Assembly: GCF_949628265.1 (NCBI RefSeq) | Contig: NC_088786.1 | Location: 8,308,001-8,372,000, forward strand | Direction: 5' to 3' | Length of the DNA stretch: 64,000 nt | DNA from: Cloeon dipterum | Lineage: Eukaryota > Arthropoda > Insecta > Ephemeroptera > Baetidae | Shown: piece after piece, positions 42,606 to 57,806 of the stretch | How positions within the stretch are numbered: the first letter of the stretch is position 1 | Layout of the letters: each line of letters starts with the position of its first letter | Notes under the pieces: generated by a model | The model's input: only the letters and a program-made list of their open reading frames with translations | What the model was told of the DNA's origin: nothing | Databases searched by the model: none | Translations under genes and position numbers: made by a program

Positions 42606-45600
42606 CTACTCGCACGACCTGCCTGGTTGAGTCGCGATTTGATGGCAAAGCTTTGGCGACGAAACAATTTCTCCCAGAAACACGCTCAAAAGGTAGAACT
42701 TTTTGCGGTTACCAGCGTAGCTCTCGTACTCCCTGAAATTGAAGAGAAATAAATTAATCCACCGCTGTGATTGAGCAAATACGAGCGCTTTTACCTGACC
42801 ACGTCCTCCCATTCGAGTGACTTTTTGTGCATTGAGTACTTCTTGCAAATGTTTTCAAAGAGGCACACATCGGGACCCATTTCAGCGACTAGTTGATGCT
42901 CCACGTTCGAAATGTCAAGGTCGCCGTCGTAGCGGCCGTGGGTCAAATGCTCCCTCAGCAGACTAGGGTCCAAAGCTCCGCGGCGAACTCTTCCTACGTA
43001 TGTTTCTGAAAAAAGATTTATGCGGCACATTAGAAATGAAATATTAAATTGCAAAAAATAATGAAGGGCTTGAATATTCTTTTTGGCAGAAATTAATTTT
43101 AAACGAGTTATTGTTGAAAAAATTTCATTTTAATTACTTTCCTTGGTTAATTTCAACACTGTTTGAAAATAGGTTTACAAAATATTCGTTATATCTAAAA
43201 ACATTCTTGTATAATATCATTTCGTAATATCATTCGTAATTAATTTTGGTATCTGGAATTTTCTGCGTCTTACAGTACTTAATTAGAAACTTAAGATGTA
43301 GTAAATCTTTCATGTGATTATAATCTGAAAAAGTCGAAAACTATTTCTACCGGCCCACACCTAAAATATTTAAAAATTGGAAAGTGGTCTAAATGCCCAA
43401 AGAACTGGTTAAATTTTCAGAGAAAATGGGCTGCAAAGTTTGTGTGCTTATCATTTGTAGCACACAATAAATTTATAAAAATTGAATATGTAATTAATTT
43501 TTTGGAGAAATGTGGCCAAATCTGAAATTTTATTGGCTTCCGGTCCTGATTGAATATTGCTCATTGTACACATATTTTTTGCTAGATTCCTCAAACAGAT
43601 TCATTTTGCGATTTATCGCTTTTCGGAATAACTGTAAAATAGCAATTGAAATTTACCTACCACTCCATTTCATTTCAAAAATTTAATTTTTTTTAAAAAA
43701 TGTCCAATACACTCTAAATTTAGAACACTGAAACACTGCTAGACATATTTTTTCAAAGGCAGCAAAATGAGTAAAAATCTGTCCAAATCGCTTAGACACC
43801 GTCACCTATCTAATAAGATGGTGGATTATCATAACTTTCATATAAAATTAGGTTTTTATTTCCTGATTCTCTTGAATGAATTTTTATGGTGATTTTAATA
43901 TTTTTGTAAAAAAAATTGACAGTTCGCTTGATTTCATCTGTCGACAAAAAAAGCTGAAGAAGCTCCAGATTTGGGCCAGTGGCTTTCCGGTCGAGTTATC
44001 GCTAGTTAAACAGTGCGGTTAAAAAAATTTGCTTAAGCAGCAGAATCGCGACGTCTGTTCCATGATGCTGCAGCTGCGGTGCAGCCAAGCGCGAGGAGCC
44101 AGGCAACAAAGACGCGCAGTGCTCTCAGGCTCAAATTCACTTTCTTCCGATCACCTTGGCGCGGCCGAGAAAGTTTCGTAGATCGCCTTTTCCTAATCGC
44201 GCGCGCCAATGCCAAAAGAGCCGCGGATATACTTTCTCGTCCGCGTGCCCTGTGTGCAGATGTGGCGTGTGTGTAGGTATTACGATTACGTGAGTTGGCC
44301 GCTGCACGCGTAACACAAACACTGCGCTTCCATCTGATGTCCGGTTGTAATTTATGCGTCTCGCTCCCGTTAGAACTCCTTTTTCCGGAGTGATTTAATT
44401 TTGGATATGAATCTTGTGTTGTAAGACATTCCTCAGCAGATTAAATAGTAAAACTAACCAATCATGTTAAATATTGAAACCAAAATTCAAATATTAGCTG
44501 TAAGGAAATGAAAACGAAACTAGACCGGCATTAAAAATTTAAGATGTTAAACAGGGGGATAAATCTCAAGATGGGATTATATTTTTTTTTAAATCTATGG
44601 TCAATTTTTTTTTAATAAACGTGCTGCTCGTCTGTACATACAATTATTTTAAAAATATTTCTAACTGCAAATGCAATGAAAAATAAATTTTAAAATTATA
44701 GCTTCAAAATAAATTATCTTCAAGCGTTATTTTTAAGATAAAAATGTTTAATTTCTGATAGTGTTTATATTACTTAAAATCTTCCTGTAAAATCATGTTT
44801 GAGTTTAAGAGATTATGTTGAATATAATTAAAACCAGGCTTCAAGAGATTAATTTATGGAATAATATATTAGATTAGAGAAAGGCCACAATGAAAATAAG
44901 TTTTCGATTATGCCACTTAGAAAACACACACTTTTCATGACTTAAATACAAAAACTTCACAGCCTGAACCATACAAAAAATATTTTTATTTATCAAAAAT
45001 TTGCTGTCGTCAAACCTAATTAATTATTCTTTCTCTTAGTATAAATTGAATTATTCAAAAATTATTTTTCATTAAAGTACAAGAAATAGCCAAAATGCAT
45101 CTGACTGAGCCAAAAAAGAGGGTTTGACCATATCTGGACATCTGAAATTAAATTTCAATTAGGTGAAAACTCATAAATTTATAAATGGTAAACTGAACCT
45201 TAAATGAAAACGGGCCGAACTATTTATTTTTAATTAAAATAAAACTGCCTCAAGGATAAGTGTAATTAAACCCGTGCATTTAACCTGAAAATTGTGCGTG
45301 TTGGCAGCAACTACATTTTGTATTTTCGTGATAAACTGTTGCCGAAATAAATCCTTGAGGAATGCAGAGGACATTTTTTTCCATCCAAGATTCAGTAATT
45401 GTTCGCTTCGCTCATTGCCGATGATCGTGCGTTTTTCTCTGGCTACGAGCGAGGTGTGAATGAAAGCACTAGCTAAGCAATCAAATGGAGGTCAGCAGGA
45501 ATATGTTTTTTTTTCTTCTGTGTTTACACTTTCTTCTCTTTCTGCTCCACGCACAGTCCCAGGAGCGACAAACTATTTAACTTTTTGAGGAAGAAATTTA

Positions 45601-48419
45601 AACACGTTTCCTGTCTGTAAACTAAGTAGTCGGAAATTCATAATACGCGCATTGTTTGCGCGCAGATCTTCGCACCATGTGCTGGTTTGAGCAACTCTAT
45701 CCATATAAAACCGTGCAACTTTCAATCCAGCAGGTTTCACCATAGAAAACGTTCATTCAGCAGCGTTATGCTTGAAATGATTATTTAATTTTATGACGGA
45801 GCTATTATATTTTTCATCATCTCAGTATGACGATTTATTTGGAAGGCTTTAATATCTTTGAATAATCATTGCTTGACGTAGGAAATTCAACTCATGAAAA
45901 TCGTGCTCATTTTAAAATGCAAATAAATAATTTCTGTTAGTTTATTCATTATATAAACAAAAATCTCGTAATAGAAATTTGTTCCAAGATATTTTTAAGT
46001 ACCTCTCTTAAAAATAAAAGATCATAGCTCATTTTAAAATAAAGCTTGATATTGCCGTGATTCTCAAATTGATTGTTTTTAAAACAATTCAAATTAAATT
46101 TTATAGAATGAATGTCTCAATTTTGAATGCAGATACTGAGCCAAATAACTCGGCGATAAAAATTGCCAAAAATTAGGTAAAACAGATTTAATATCCTCAC
46201 AACAGGTTTTGCCTACAAATTAAATAAAATAATTTTATTATTAAAATATTCATTTACCAATTATTAACCCAATTGAAAAAATTAGATAATTTTAATATTT
46301 ACATTTGACAATCAACTACTGAATATGGAATCAGAATATTTTCTATTATTGCACGATCAGTATTGAAATAATTAAAAATGCGTGCAAAAATTGTTTGTAG
46401 CTTTGTAATAATTATTCTTTTTATAGATTTTTATAATTTTTAGCAGTGGCATTTTAAAGTAAAATAAAAAAAATCGGAAATTCCGGATTCTATTTAAAGA
46501 TTGATCCCTTATGTATTTGAAAATTTGTATTACTGGTTTATATTTTTTCTATAAATTCCCTTAATTATTAGTAAGCTTCAATTCAACTGTTGGCTTCATT
46601 TTATCGTCTTCATGAACCAATTTTCTTGAAATAATTATAAAAATTGTTATTTTCACCGCATTAAAAACAATTAGTTCATAAGTCGGTTCCAATTAGTACG
46701 CGTTTCCATTATTCCACTCTCTCTGTCCCTATGCACTTCGATTTTCACACGCGAGCGATTTGTAGAAATGTGACAGACCATTAAAAAGAAAACTGCACGG
46801 ATCCATTTGAGACTAAGTCATTAGAAAAATAGATCTCTTCTATTTCATCCGTTCCGATGCTAATTTCTCCGCGGATGCATCTTAAACATTGACTTTCACA
46901 CGCCATCGAAGAAGCAGCAAAAAATAATTGCACACACACACGATCGTTTATTCGCACCACTTTCGCAGTAAAACGAGCACGATTTGCATTGTGTTGTGTT
47001 CCTTTCGAATGCTTTCGCCGGGCGCGCATCAATCACAGCCTCGCACCGAATTGATCCGAATTCATTATATTTTGCCTTTCCCGTCCCATCAGAGAGCAAT
47101 CCTACGCAACGTTACCACTGCGACTTACTCGCGGCGGCGGCAATAATAATAACTTTCACTCGTTGCTCGCCTGCCTCTTACAAGACTCAATTAAAAATAC
47201 AGCTACGCACTGCACTCACGCCCTTATGCAACACGTTCGATTTTCTAGTTGAGCGAAATTCCTTTGTTTCCTTCCTTGACGCTTTAGATCCAAATTCGAG
47301 GTAGCTGCCAGTGTGTTTTTATTATATCTTTCCATTCAAATTTGGCCCACGTTAGTTGGATACGAATTTAGTAGGAAAATTTCACAGCGCCGTGATTATC
47401 AGTTTCATCTCACAACGTTTCACTCGCAAATGCCATTTTCTTAACCGCTAAAATGATAATATAATTATTTTTTACTTGTCACTAGACGACTAAAAGTGAA
47501 ATTTTCATAAATAAACAGGATGCAATATAATGATCTAGAATTCAAAAAGCATATATACAATAAAACTGGAAGGCCTCCAGAAGAAATAAAAGTACTGGAT
47601 AAAATGGTTCCACAATTGTTGACCTGTGGAAATCCCACACCGTGTGTCCTTCTTGATGTTTCTCAATATTAACATTAGAATGTAGGTAGAAAGTAATCAA
47701 GCGTTGAATAACCGGATTCCAGGAATTTTTCCCTTTGTCCTATGCATCTACTTAATTTGAATATATTGCCCGGTTATTCATTTACCAACCTTTAAATATA
47801 CCGTTACAATTTAAAAAAAAGTACAAGCAGGAACTAAATTTGATAGCTATGTCTAGGTAAATGGTAAATCCCTGAAAAATTCAGTTAACAAATTTTAATA
47901 CCTGATAAGTGTTTACTGTAGGAGGGAAATTTGAGAATTATATTTGGAATAAATTTTTGCTGTTGTAAAAAATACTGAGTGTTCTCCGTGCTAATGCAAA
48001 TTATTGTTGGAATATTTTTATATTTTGGATAATTTACCTGCGGCAAAATAAATTCTCTTAAAATCATTAACTGACGCTAAATGAATTAAAACTTTCGGAA
48101 TATTAAAAAAAGTCAAAATTCTCACTTGGACAGTTTCTGCGGAAAATTGGATGAATTGTACTTTTAAACAATTCAACTTGACGCACAATAAAAGAAATTT
48201 TAAGAAAAACATGTTCTCACTTGGATTGAGCGAGTAGGTCAGTTTCTTGAGGAAGTTGGCGAATTTGACTGCCATAATGATGACCGGGAAGCCGACCAGT
48301 TGTACGGGCAGCGTGAACGGCGGCTCGACGGTTTCGAGTTCTGCGTCGCCCTGCGGCGCCGCCTCGAGCAGCACGGAGAGCACAAGCAGCGCCGCCGAGA
48401 CCAGCAGCAGGGGCCTCAT
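42606..48419 (-). CDS. Putative secreted protein, unknown family
   Basis: Three exons, 48419-48221, 43005-42795 and 42732-42606, join in frame (phases 1 and 2) to 178 aa. The N-terminus [20 protein letters not shown] is a clear signal peptide with likely cleavage before APQGD. A second hydrophobic patch ([22 protein letters not shown]) follows, then a basic [30 protein letters not shown], and a Cys-bearing C-terminal part ([45 protein letters not shown]; four cysteines). The RVRR site could be a furin-type cleavage point. The join of exon 1 to exon 2 across 5.2 kb is inferred from matching phase, splice sites and the absence of another partner. Family not recognised. Confidence 0.6.
43006..48220 (-). 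other. 5.2-kb intron of the secreted-protein gene
   Basis: By far the longest intron in the window. Mostly AT-rich with no coding exon recognised. Three GC-richer islands (about 44030-44330, 45390-45760 and 46690-47310) interrupt it; the second has a TATAAAA-like site near 45707 on the + strand. These may be alternative promoters or enhancers. A relic of the TTAA MITE family lies near 43380-43545. Confidence 0.45.
43380..43545. mobile_element. Relic of the TTAA MITE family
   Basis: GAGAAAATGGGCTGCAAAGTT-GTGCTT and, 60 bp on, TTTTGGAGAAA-TGGCCAAA-CTGAA-TTTTATTG match two internal segments of the element at 2354-2788 in the same order. Ends are not recognisable. Confidence 0.5.
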
Positions 48420-48429
48420 CTTGCTTTAC

Positions 48430-49015
48430 TTGAGTGCGTTTGGGCGCGAGTCGAGCGCGAGACTGCGGCTTGAGTGAAAGTAGTGCCGTCTCAGGTGCCG
48501 CCGGCTCCCCACCTTTCGCTGGCTGGCAGGTGACATAACCTGCGAGGGAAGCAGCGTGGCTGAGGAAAGTCAGGTACGCACAGGGTCTCAGGGGGAAATT
48601 GGCGGTGTGACATATCGCTCGCTGCAATGTAATTTCTCCCAAGTTTGATTTCGACAAATGATCCAACGTGTATTCTTTCCGGCACACGCCGATTGTGGAT
48701 TGAATAAAGATGAGGCTCAACTTTCATTCAAATATTTTACGTTGTACTTTTATTCATGGAAATTAATCATAGTAGCTACAAACCCGCAATTTTTTTTTAA
48801 AAAAAGAGATTCATTTTTTCAGTTCTTATAATTTTCCCAAATTTCTTTCAAGCAATTTTAGACAGTTATTTAATGTTAATTATTTGCGCAAGACCTCAAC
48901 TTCGTTGAAGGGCAGAGTAAAGAATTTGGAAAAAGGTAAGCCTACAGGTGGTAGGAAAATTAAATGACTAAAATTGCGTGTTATACAAAAAATTTATTTC
49001 TCATACATGATAAAA
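48430..49015. other. Intergenic, no supported gene
   Basis: Holds the presumed 5' UTR and promoter of the secreted-protein gene (GC-rich to about 48.7 kb) and the dyskerin 3' region. Open minus-strand frames here are shadows of the GC-rich stretch. Confidence 0.4.
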
Positions 49016-52000
49016 TTACTCTGCTTCCTCTTGCACCTTTTTCTTCTTCTTTTTCTTTTTTTCTGACGTTGGTTCCTCTGTCGCTTCTGTAGCTTGCTCA
49101 ACTTCCTCCTCTACCTGCTTCTTCTTTTTCTTTTTCTTAGGAGTTTCGCCTTCTACTTGAGCCGTTTCAGTGCTTTCAGCATCTTCCACAACGGACTTTT
49201 TCTTTTTCTTCTTCTCTTTAGGAGCTGCTATCTCTTCGTCGTTTCCATTGCCTAAGCTTTCACGCGGTCTCTTTTCAGCGCCAGCTTGTGCACTGAAAGA
49301 AGTAAAAATTCATCAATTAACACTTTAAATAGTTAGTTTGTCCCCATTCCCCACGTGTTTAATTTTATTTAAAAACAAATAAATTAAAAACCACTGTATT
49401 AGTAGATATTTTTCAGGGGAAAAAATTACACGATCCTCACGTCATATTCTGATGCTTCTCCCGTATAATTCTATTATTTCCAATGATATTTATAGAAACA
49501 TAATAGTTTGAGCTCATAATAGGGTAGTTGCCACAATGCAATAATTAAATCAACATTATTTGTGTACCTTATGTCCTGGTAGCTTTGTGAGAGGTAATTG
49601 GCAGGAGTTTTGTCGTTTGGCTTGCCATACTGGTCAAGCATGCCCTGCTTGATCAACTGCTTCTTCATGAGGGCCTTGGGTCCGAGACCCCATTTCCTAG
49701 GGTACGTGTCCCTCTCCATGATGACCCTCTTGATTTTGGCCACCGAGCCGTGGTCGCAGGACATTATTGTACTCGAAGTCATCAGGGCAATACCTGCAAT
49801 TAAAATTAATTTCTATCTTATTTTACAAACCACTCTGCTTACCTAAACAAATGGCCTCGCCCTTAGTGGTGATGATGACAATCTCCTCGTTCATTTCGAT
49901 TCCGTCGTCATACCTCAAAACACCAGGAAGCATAATTTTGGCACCGTAGCAAACTGCGTTGACCTGAGAGGAGGAAAATTGAATTAAAATTAAAAAGTTC
50001 GCGTTCAGTTAGGAGAAACCTACAGCGCTGTCCTTCATGACGATTCGCTTGTGTTTAACCAACAGGCCCTCCAGAGGATGGATCACCCTCCGCAAGTAAC
50101 TTTCGTCCTTGTGATTTTCATAGAGCCACTGTGCGTCAAGCACGTCGTGCATGGTACTCAAACCCTGATTTTCACCCTGGTTGCCTGAAAATGAATGTTA
50201 TTTTTAATTTAAAACAATGTTGTCCCACAATTTCCATCCTGTCAGTGGTCAGCAGTTCCAGAAATAATACTAGCGGTTTGAGATATTGAAACAGAAAAAA
50301 TCCAAACATAACATTTTATCTGAGAAGAAAAAAGCAAAGATATTTGTATTTTAGCTGAGGGATATTTTGAGTCACTTTTTGAATGGAAAAATTTTGTCGA
50401 TTCAACCATTCAGGTGACCAACACAAATTTTAAAAATTCTGAATTGGTTTAATAAAGCCTATTTTTGTTCAAGGAGAATTTTGAAATCATTTATCGAGCT
50501 ATGCGCGGAACATAATATTTAATCTGCATCAGCACGAAAACCTCTTGAAGCAAAATCTCAACTCAAGATTTAAAAACCACACCCGTGTCCAAACCGCGCC
50601 AATATAACCCGAATCAAACCGCAACTATACTACAAAACCGCACACAAATATTTCTTGTGTTCCCAATTTTAATTATTATTTTTTTTCCACAAAATTCAAG
50701 CATTTTGTGCAATAAATGTGCCATATTCTAGTTAATGTGCTACACGAAAAACTAGTGAAATAATTTAGTTGTGCAGGATTTACAGCAAAAAATTTAAATA
50801 TTGATTTAAACCAATCAATTTAAGGGTCAGTTTTACCATCAAGGTTTTCTATACTGGTAGAACGTGAAATATTGGTGAAAATTCCAAACAGGTAATTTCC
50901 AATCTTTTGATATCCTTCTATTTTTTTAATATTTTAAATAATTGATTAAATGTGAATTAAGTAACATCTAAAATTTTCAATAGAAAATCCTAATGACAAA
51001 AATAGATTTTAATCTGCTCAGAAAATTTTAAGTTGTTGTCAATTTATCAGTTTTGATGACCTGTGGGTCAGTACAATACCCAGTCTTCCAGTTGGAAAAA
51101 TAATTGCAGCTTTTTGTTTAAAACGTTTTCATCAACTTATGCTTGTGAATTGAGATGTAACGTCTGTATTCGATGTGATTTAGACACAACTTTCTAGATA
51201 TTTCAAACCTGTACTGTAAATGAAATCATTTTCGTACCTGATCGAACTCGCCTGAGTTCCTCCATTTGTCCACCGACGCCGAGAACAAGGCCCAAGTGCA
51301 CGCATAGCGTTCGGACGTACGTTCCCGCCTCGCAGCTGACCCAGAAGATGCCCAGATTCTTCTCTGGACTGTACTCAATCAGTTTGCTTTCGTAAATGGT
51401 ACGGACGCGCAGCTGTCTTTTCACGGCGGAGATCAGTGGTGGTCTCTGGAAGAGGGCGCCTCGCAGCTGCTCGAGGCCGCGGGACACGAGTCCGATTTCG
51501 CCATCGCTGCCCGGCGCCACCAGGCTGGTTTTGCTGCCAGGCGCGCTGTGCAGCTTGAAAATGCAAACGTACTCCTTGCCAGCGCTCTGCTGCGACTTGA
51601 CCAGACGCGTCGCTCGCGAAACGCACACAATCAAGCATCCTGCGATGGACAGCAAGGCAATTGTTTAATTCATAGAAAAAGCCAAATAATTCATCCAAAC
51701 AATTCCTTTTAATGGGTGAAAAACTTCATTATTTAAAGCACCTATTTCCACGATGATAAATAAATCAGGGCTTGGCAAAAGGGTAGAAAATTGAAAAAAT
51801 CTGACAAGTGTTTTTTCCATTAATTTCCATAGTTTAAGAAACAAATGAGAAAAATCGCACTTTGGCACGATTGGAAAATCTGGAAAACGCTTTGGTTTCA
51901 TATAGCACAGATTTGAAGACCTTTGACATCATGAGAGCTGAGAAAATAGTCTTGGAGATTTTATTACCTGATACTTTGGGATCGAGCGTGCCGGAATGTC

Positions 52001-53024
52001 CAGTTTTGTCTACTTTGAGGATTCTCTTAATCCATGCGACCACCTCGTGCGAACTGGGGTTACTCGGTTTATCCAAATTAATGTAGCCACTCCTAACATA
52101 GTCTTCAATGCTTCGTTTCAGAGGCGACGCACCGAACGGAAGAGGTGTGAAATGCGCCGTGCGAACATTCATGCGATCAAAATTCTGTCAAAAAAATAAG
52201 TAAAACATGAAGTCAGTGTTCGGAAAAAGCCGGCATTTTTAAAACAATTTTGACCAAGCCGGTTATAACCGGTTTTTAGCCGGCTGAATTGGCTAAAATT
52301 GGCTGAAATTAGGTTTCCTTGAGCAGAAGTATGCAAAGTAAGAAGAAAATGGTTTCACCTGAAAAATCATGATTTTGAATCTTTTTATTCAAAAATATTT
52401 CATGAAAATATCGTGATTTTGTTCGCATTAAAATTTTTCTATTCCCGTAATTATTAATTGAGCTCGTTTTATGCCTAAAAATTAAACCAATTTAAAAAAT
52501 GCCAATTTTAGCCTGGCAAAAATTGCTCGGTTTCATCCGGTTTTAACCGCCCCGGCAAAAACCGGCTGGTCAAAATTGCGAACACTGCATGAAGTACACA
52601 AATGTACATACATGAATTTTGGAATGTAATCCTGTAAACCAACCTTCAGAAGGAGAGGCCATTCTGAGGAATCGATCGGTGGCGGTTTCAAATCAGAAGA
52701 CTCCAGTTTAAACTCGCATTTAGAGTGGATTTCGCCGAGAGTCTTGAATTTGCCCTCCTTGGACTTCTTCTTTTTGACTGTGGACAATGCAAACATAATG
52801 CGGATCAAACAGGTGATAAAATAAGAAGTGTTTATTGATATTGTGTAGTTGTTGTGGTCGGCCTTGGCCGGCTCAGAATGGCAAGTGGAAATCAAACATC
52901 AAGCGAGCTGCACAGTGCATTTTGCAAATTGCATTTCAAACTTTGGCAACTAATTAATCCATAATTGAATGTGTTATGGTGGTGGAGCTCAAATTTCAGC
53001 CATAAATGTACCTTTTTCTTCCAT
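49016..53024 (-). CDS. DKC1: Dyskerin, H/ACA pseudouridine synthase
   Basis: H/ACA snoRNP catalytic subunit; modifies rRNA in the nucleolus. Minus-strand exons include 53024-53012, 52777-52644, 52184-51968, 51639-51238 and 50185-50024, then the PUA region and a Lys/Glu-rich tail with nuclear-localisation-type KKKKKKK runs to the stop at 49016. Seen: dyskerin N-terminal [29 protein letters not shown], the TruB catalytic motif [12 protein letters not shown] (Asp), [37 protein letters not shown], and [20 protein letters not shown] ... [15 protein letters not shown]. Around 50160-50163 an A-run (+ strand) appears one base long: the 402-nt exon leaves phase 1, but exon 5 continues in phase 0, although the local peptide would match human length exactly without it. 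The intron 50186-51237 is 1.05 kb and another hosts a hAT MITE. Divergent from KLHDC4. Confidence 0.93.
50186..51237 (-). other. Long dyskerin intron
   Basis: 1,052 bp, about ten times the typical intron here. AT-rich with no coding frame. Dyskerin genes in some animals carry intronic snoRNAs; I cannot identify boxes by eye. Confidence 0.4.
52214..52587. mobile_element. hAT-type MITE in a dyskerin intron
   Basis: 374 bp flanked by a perfect 8-bp target duplication CATGAAGT (52206-52213 and 52588-52595). Ends are inverted: CAGTGTTCG at the left and CGAACACTG at the right, extended by TTTTGACCA(A)GCCGG on both sides. CAGTG fits the hAT consensus. The interior has many AGCCGG / CCGGTT palindromes and no coding capacity. 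The perfect duplication suggests a fairly recent insertion. Confidence 0.92.
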
Positions 53025-53506
53025 GGTTGTGTGCGGACGTTAACTCTTGCACGTGGTTAGCAGTAAAACACACGCCTGAACAGAACACGGCATACGCCGC
53101 AAACGCCGAAGCCGAGGATTTAGAAAGCATTCACTTTCAACATAACCACCAGCAGATGGCAGGCATGTACAGACATGGGATTCAAATTCTGTTGGTGGGA
53201 AAATTCAACACACAAGAATTATTTCAACAATAATTTATTCTGGAACTTGACTAATTTTATCATTGGAATGCGGTTGAAAATATTTAAAAATAATTAGTAG
53301 ATGAACTCCGCAACTTAATACATTTTCACTCAATTCGCTTTTGTTTTCTGGGATAGACTTGACATGGACTACACACGCCCAGGTTACGCCCCCTTTCCAA
53401 AAATCAAACATAAATAACCCCACATGGTTCATTCCAGTCCGACACTTCAAAACGCCGGATTTTAAAGTCAATCTAAGAAGTAATCTAATTCGTTTATTTA
53501 CACAAC
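53025..53506. promoter_or_regulatory. Shared divergent upstream region of DKC1 and KLHDC4
   Basis: 482 bp between oppositely oriented start codons. No TATA box recognised; must contain both promoters. Confidence 0.5.
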
Positions 53507-55790
<2,284 letters not shown>

Positions 55791-55799
55791 GATTTTTTA

Positions 55800-56381
55800 T
55801 TTTTTAATAAATTGGAAATATAAAACATCAAATTTATTTTCTCAAACCTTGATTTCCAAAAAATATTTTTTTTTTAAACTTAGGGATATTGTGGAGTAGC
55901 CAGTAACTTTTAATTTAAAAGAAGTTAGATAGAAAAGTTAATGCTCAAGATTAAATGAATTATTTATCCAATATCTTACGAAAATTTGTATTTTTAAAAA
56001 TTAATTATAGATCATAGTTTTTTGAAATAAAATACAAGGTCTTGAATATTAATTTTATCTAATGAAGTCAGGGGTAAAGAATGAAAAAATATATAAACTT
56101 ACAAACATTTTTATTAAATTTCAGTAACAAAATATATTTTCTTCTGATATTTAGATTGAACTATGAATATATTTTACTAAATGGTAATGAAAAAGCGCCA
56201 TTATTATTTCAATCTACTTAGGCGCAAAACAGTCTTCTTTCTGCAGAAGCTTTTTAATATTTAATTAAGTTTGTACATTGTCAAAATGCTTTTCATCACA
56301 GTATTCATTTAGCAAAATTTTCCTCTAGGAAGCCAAGGTTTTCGTTAATTCTCAAGCAACAAGTTTTTGGATTTTTTTAAA
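55800..56381. other. Intergenic between convergent genes
   Basis: AT-rich 3' flanks of KLHDC4 and the coiled-coil gene. Nothing else seen. Confidence 0.5.
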
Positions 56382-56930
56382 TTAGTTTTCTTGACAGCTT
56401 TTTTGTAAAGCCTCAACCTCTTCTTTCAGCTTCAAGAGCCGTGAGTGCTCTTCTTTCAGGTGCTTCAGCTTCTCAGTGCATTTGTTGATATGATCCACAT
56501 TTGGATTTTGGAGACCAGATCCTTGAGCCACAGAAAATACTTCCTATGGAACAAAAAAGTTTGACACAGAATGTTAGGAAAAGAAGAACTCACCTTTAAA
56601 GCTTCTTCAATCTGAGCATTCTTCTCAGCCATCATTTTCTGAATGTAAGCAGCTTGCAAGTACTGACTGTAGACAATGTCAGCCTCAGTTTGGAAATCCT
56701 CAGCTGTCTTTGCGGCGGAGCTGCTGGAACTTATGTTACTACAGCTGGCTGGAGCTGACTGCAACAGCTGATGCTGATGAAATTGATAAAATTAATAAAT
56801 TACAGAAAGGAGTTATTAAAACAATCACCTGCTTGGCAGAATTAAGAACAGTGCTTGTGAGTTTCCTGTTGGCAGCTGCGGAAACGAGATTTTTTCTTCC
56901 GGTTTCTTTCCCTTTCATTGCGTTGTTCAT
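56382..56930 (-). CDS. Small coiled-coil protein, possibly augmin (HAUS8-like)
   Basis: Three phase-0 exons, 56930-56829, 56758-56594 and 56543-56382, give 142 aa. The N-terminal 50 residues are basic and Ser/Ala-rich (MKGKETGRKN, SSSSSAAK), likely disordered; then DFQTEADIVYSQYLQAAYIQKMMAEKNAQIEEAL and a C-terminal coiled coil (CTEKLKHLKEEHSRLLKLKEEVEALQKS). The basic disordered start followed by a YSQYLQ motif and coiled coil recalls HAUS8, the microtubule-binding augmin subunit, but the protein is much shorter than the vertebrate one, so the assignment is tentative. Start chosen as the first ATG after an in-frame chain with no acceptor. Divergent from flotillin-1. Confidence 0.7.
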
Positions 56931-57806
56931 GCTGGCTGAAGATTCCAAAAATTGACGGTATCATATATAATTAATAATTTACTAAATAATGAATTTAATC
57001 ATATGAATAAATGGAAATAATGCCAAAAACAAACAATAATGATTGAAAGAGGAAAAAGTTCCTTCATTCCGTTCATTCCAATATGTATACATTCTATGAG
57101 AAAATTCTTTTGCCGCATTCCGAGATTTATATTGTCCATGTGCATATTTATGTGCTCACAATCAGTTATACATAACTGCATGAGTTTATTACTAGGTTCT
57201 TCAGCTTAGATAAAACTATTACTTACATCCTTTTGCTATTGGATAGCGTTAACAACATTAATAATTTGAAAACACAAACGACAGCAGCAAAAAGAGCAGA
57301 TGAATTTGTATCCAGTTTGTATCAAAGGAAAGCGAAATGATCGAGCGACTCCAAACCTTTTCTTTCGTTTTTATAACAGTCGAACAAAAATAACCCTTTC
57401 TCCATGATGAAATTTGACTTATTAAAAAGTGTTATTATCATACTCACTGCGCTGTTTTGTAGAGAAGAGGGCCTAGAGTAAAGGACAGAGATTTTTATTT
57501 ATTTAATTTACGATCAGGCTCTGGCTGTCTGGCTTGCTCTGTCTCTCTAGCTGATGTTTGGCATTCGACAGTCGGCGCCGGCCGGCAGAGGAAGCTGGCG
57601 CCTGCGTGTTGATCAACAATAATTTCGCACCATCTAGCGTAAACACGGAAAAGGTCGTTGAAAACCGATGAAAACCAAAACAAGATCTTTCCTTCTCTGG
57701 TTCAAGGGCGCATGACAGGTTGCGTGCATTTGAAAGCCATTTTGACAAATCCTCTTTTGATGGGCTGTGCGGTGGTTTGACGCAGAAAGAACGAGATTGA
57801 CCGAAA
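56931..57806. other. Divergent upstream region of the coiled-coil gene and FLOT1
   Basis: 876 bp. A donor-like GTAAGT on the minus strand near 57225 may end a non-coding first exon of the coiled-coil gene. A GC-richer part (57500-57800) precedes FLOT1. Overlapping minus-strand frames here have no recognisable content. Confidence 0.4.

Noticed and set aside
44033-44322. Arg/Ala-rich short frames
   Set aside because: Low-complexity products of a GC-rich island inside the long intron; no splice support.
48217-48727. 167- and 78-codon frames around the secreted-protein first exon
   Set aside because: Alternate-frame shadows of the signal-peptide exon and its GC-rich leader.
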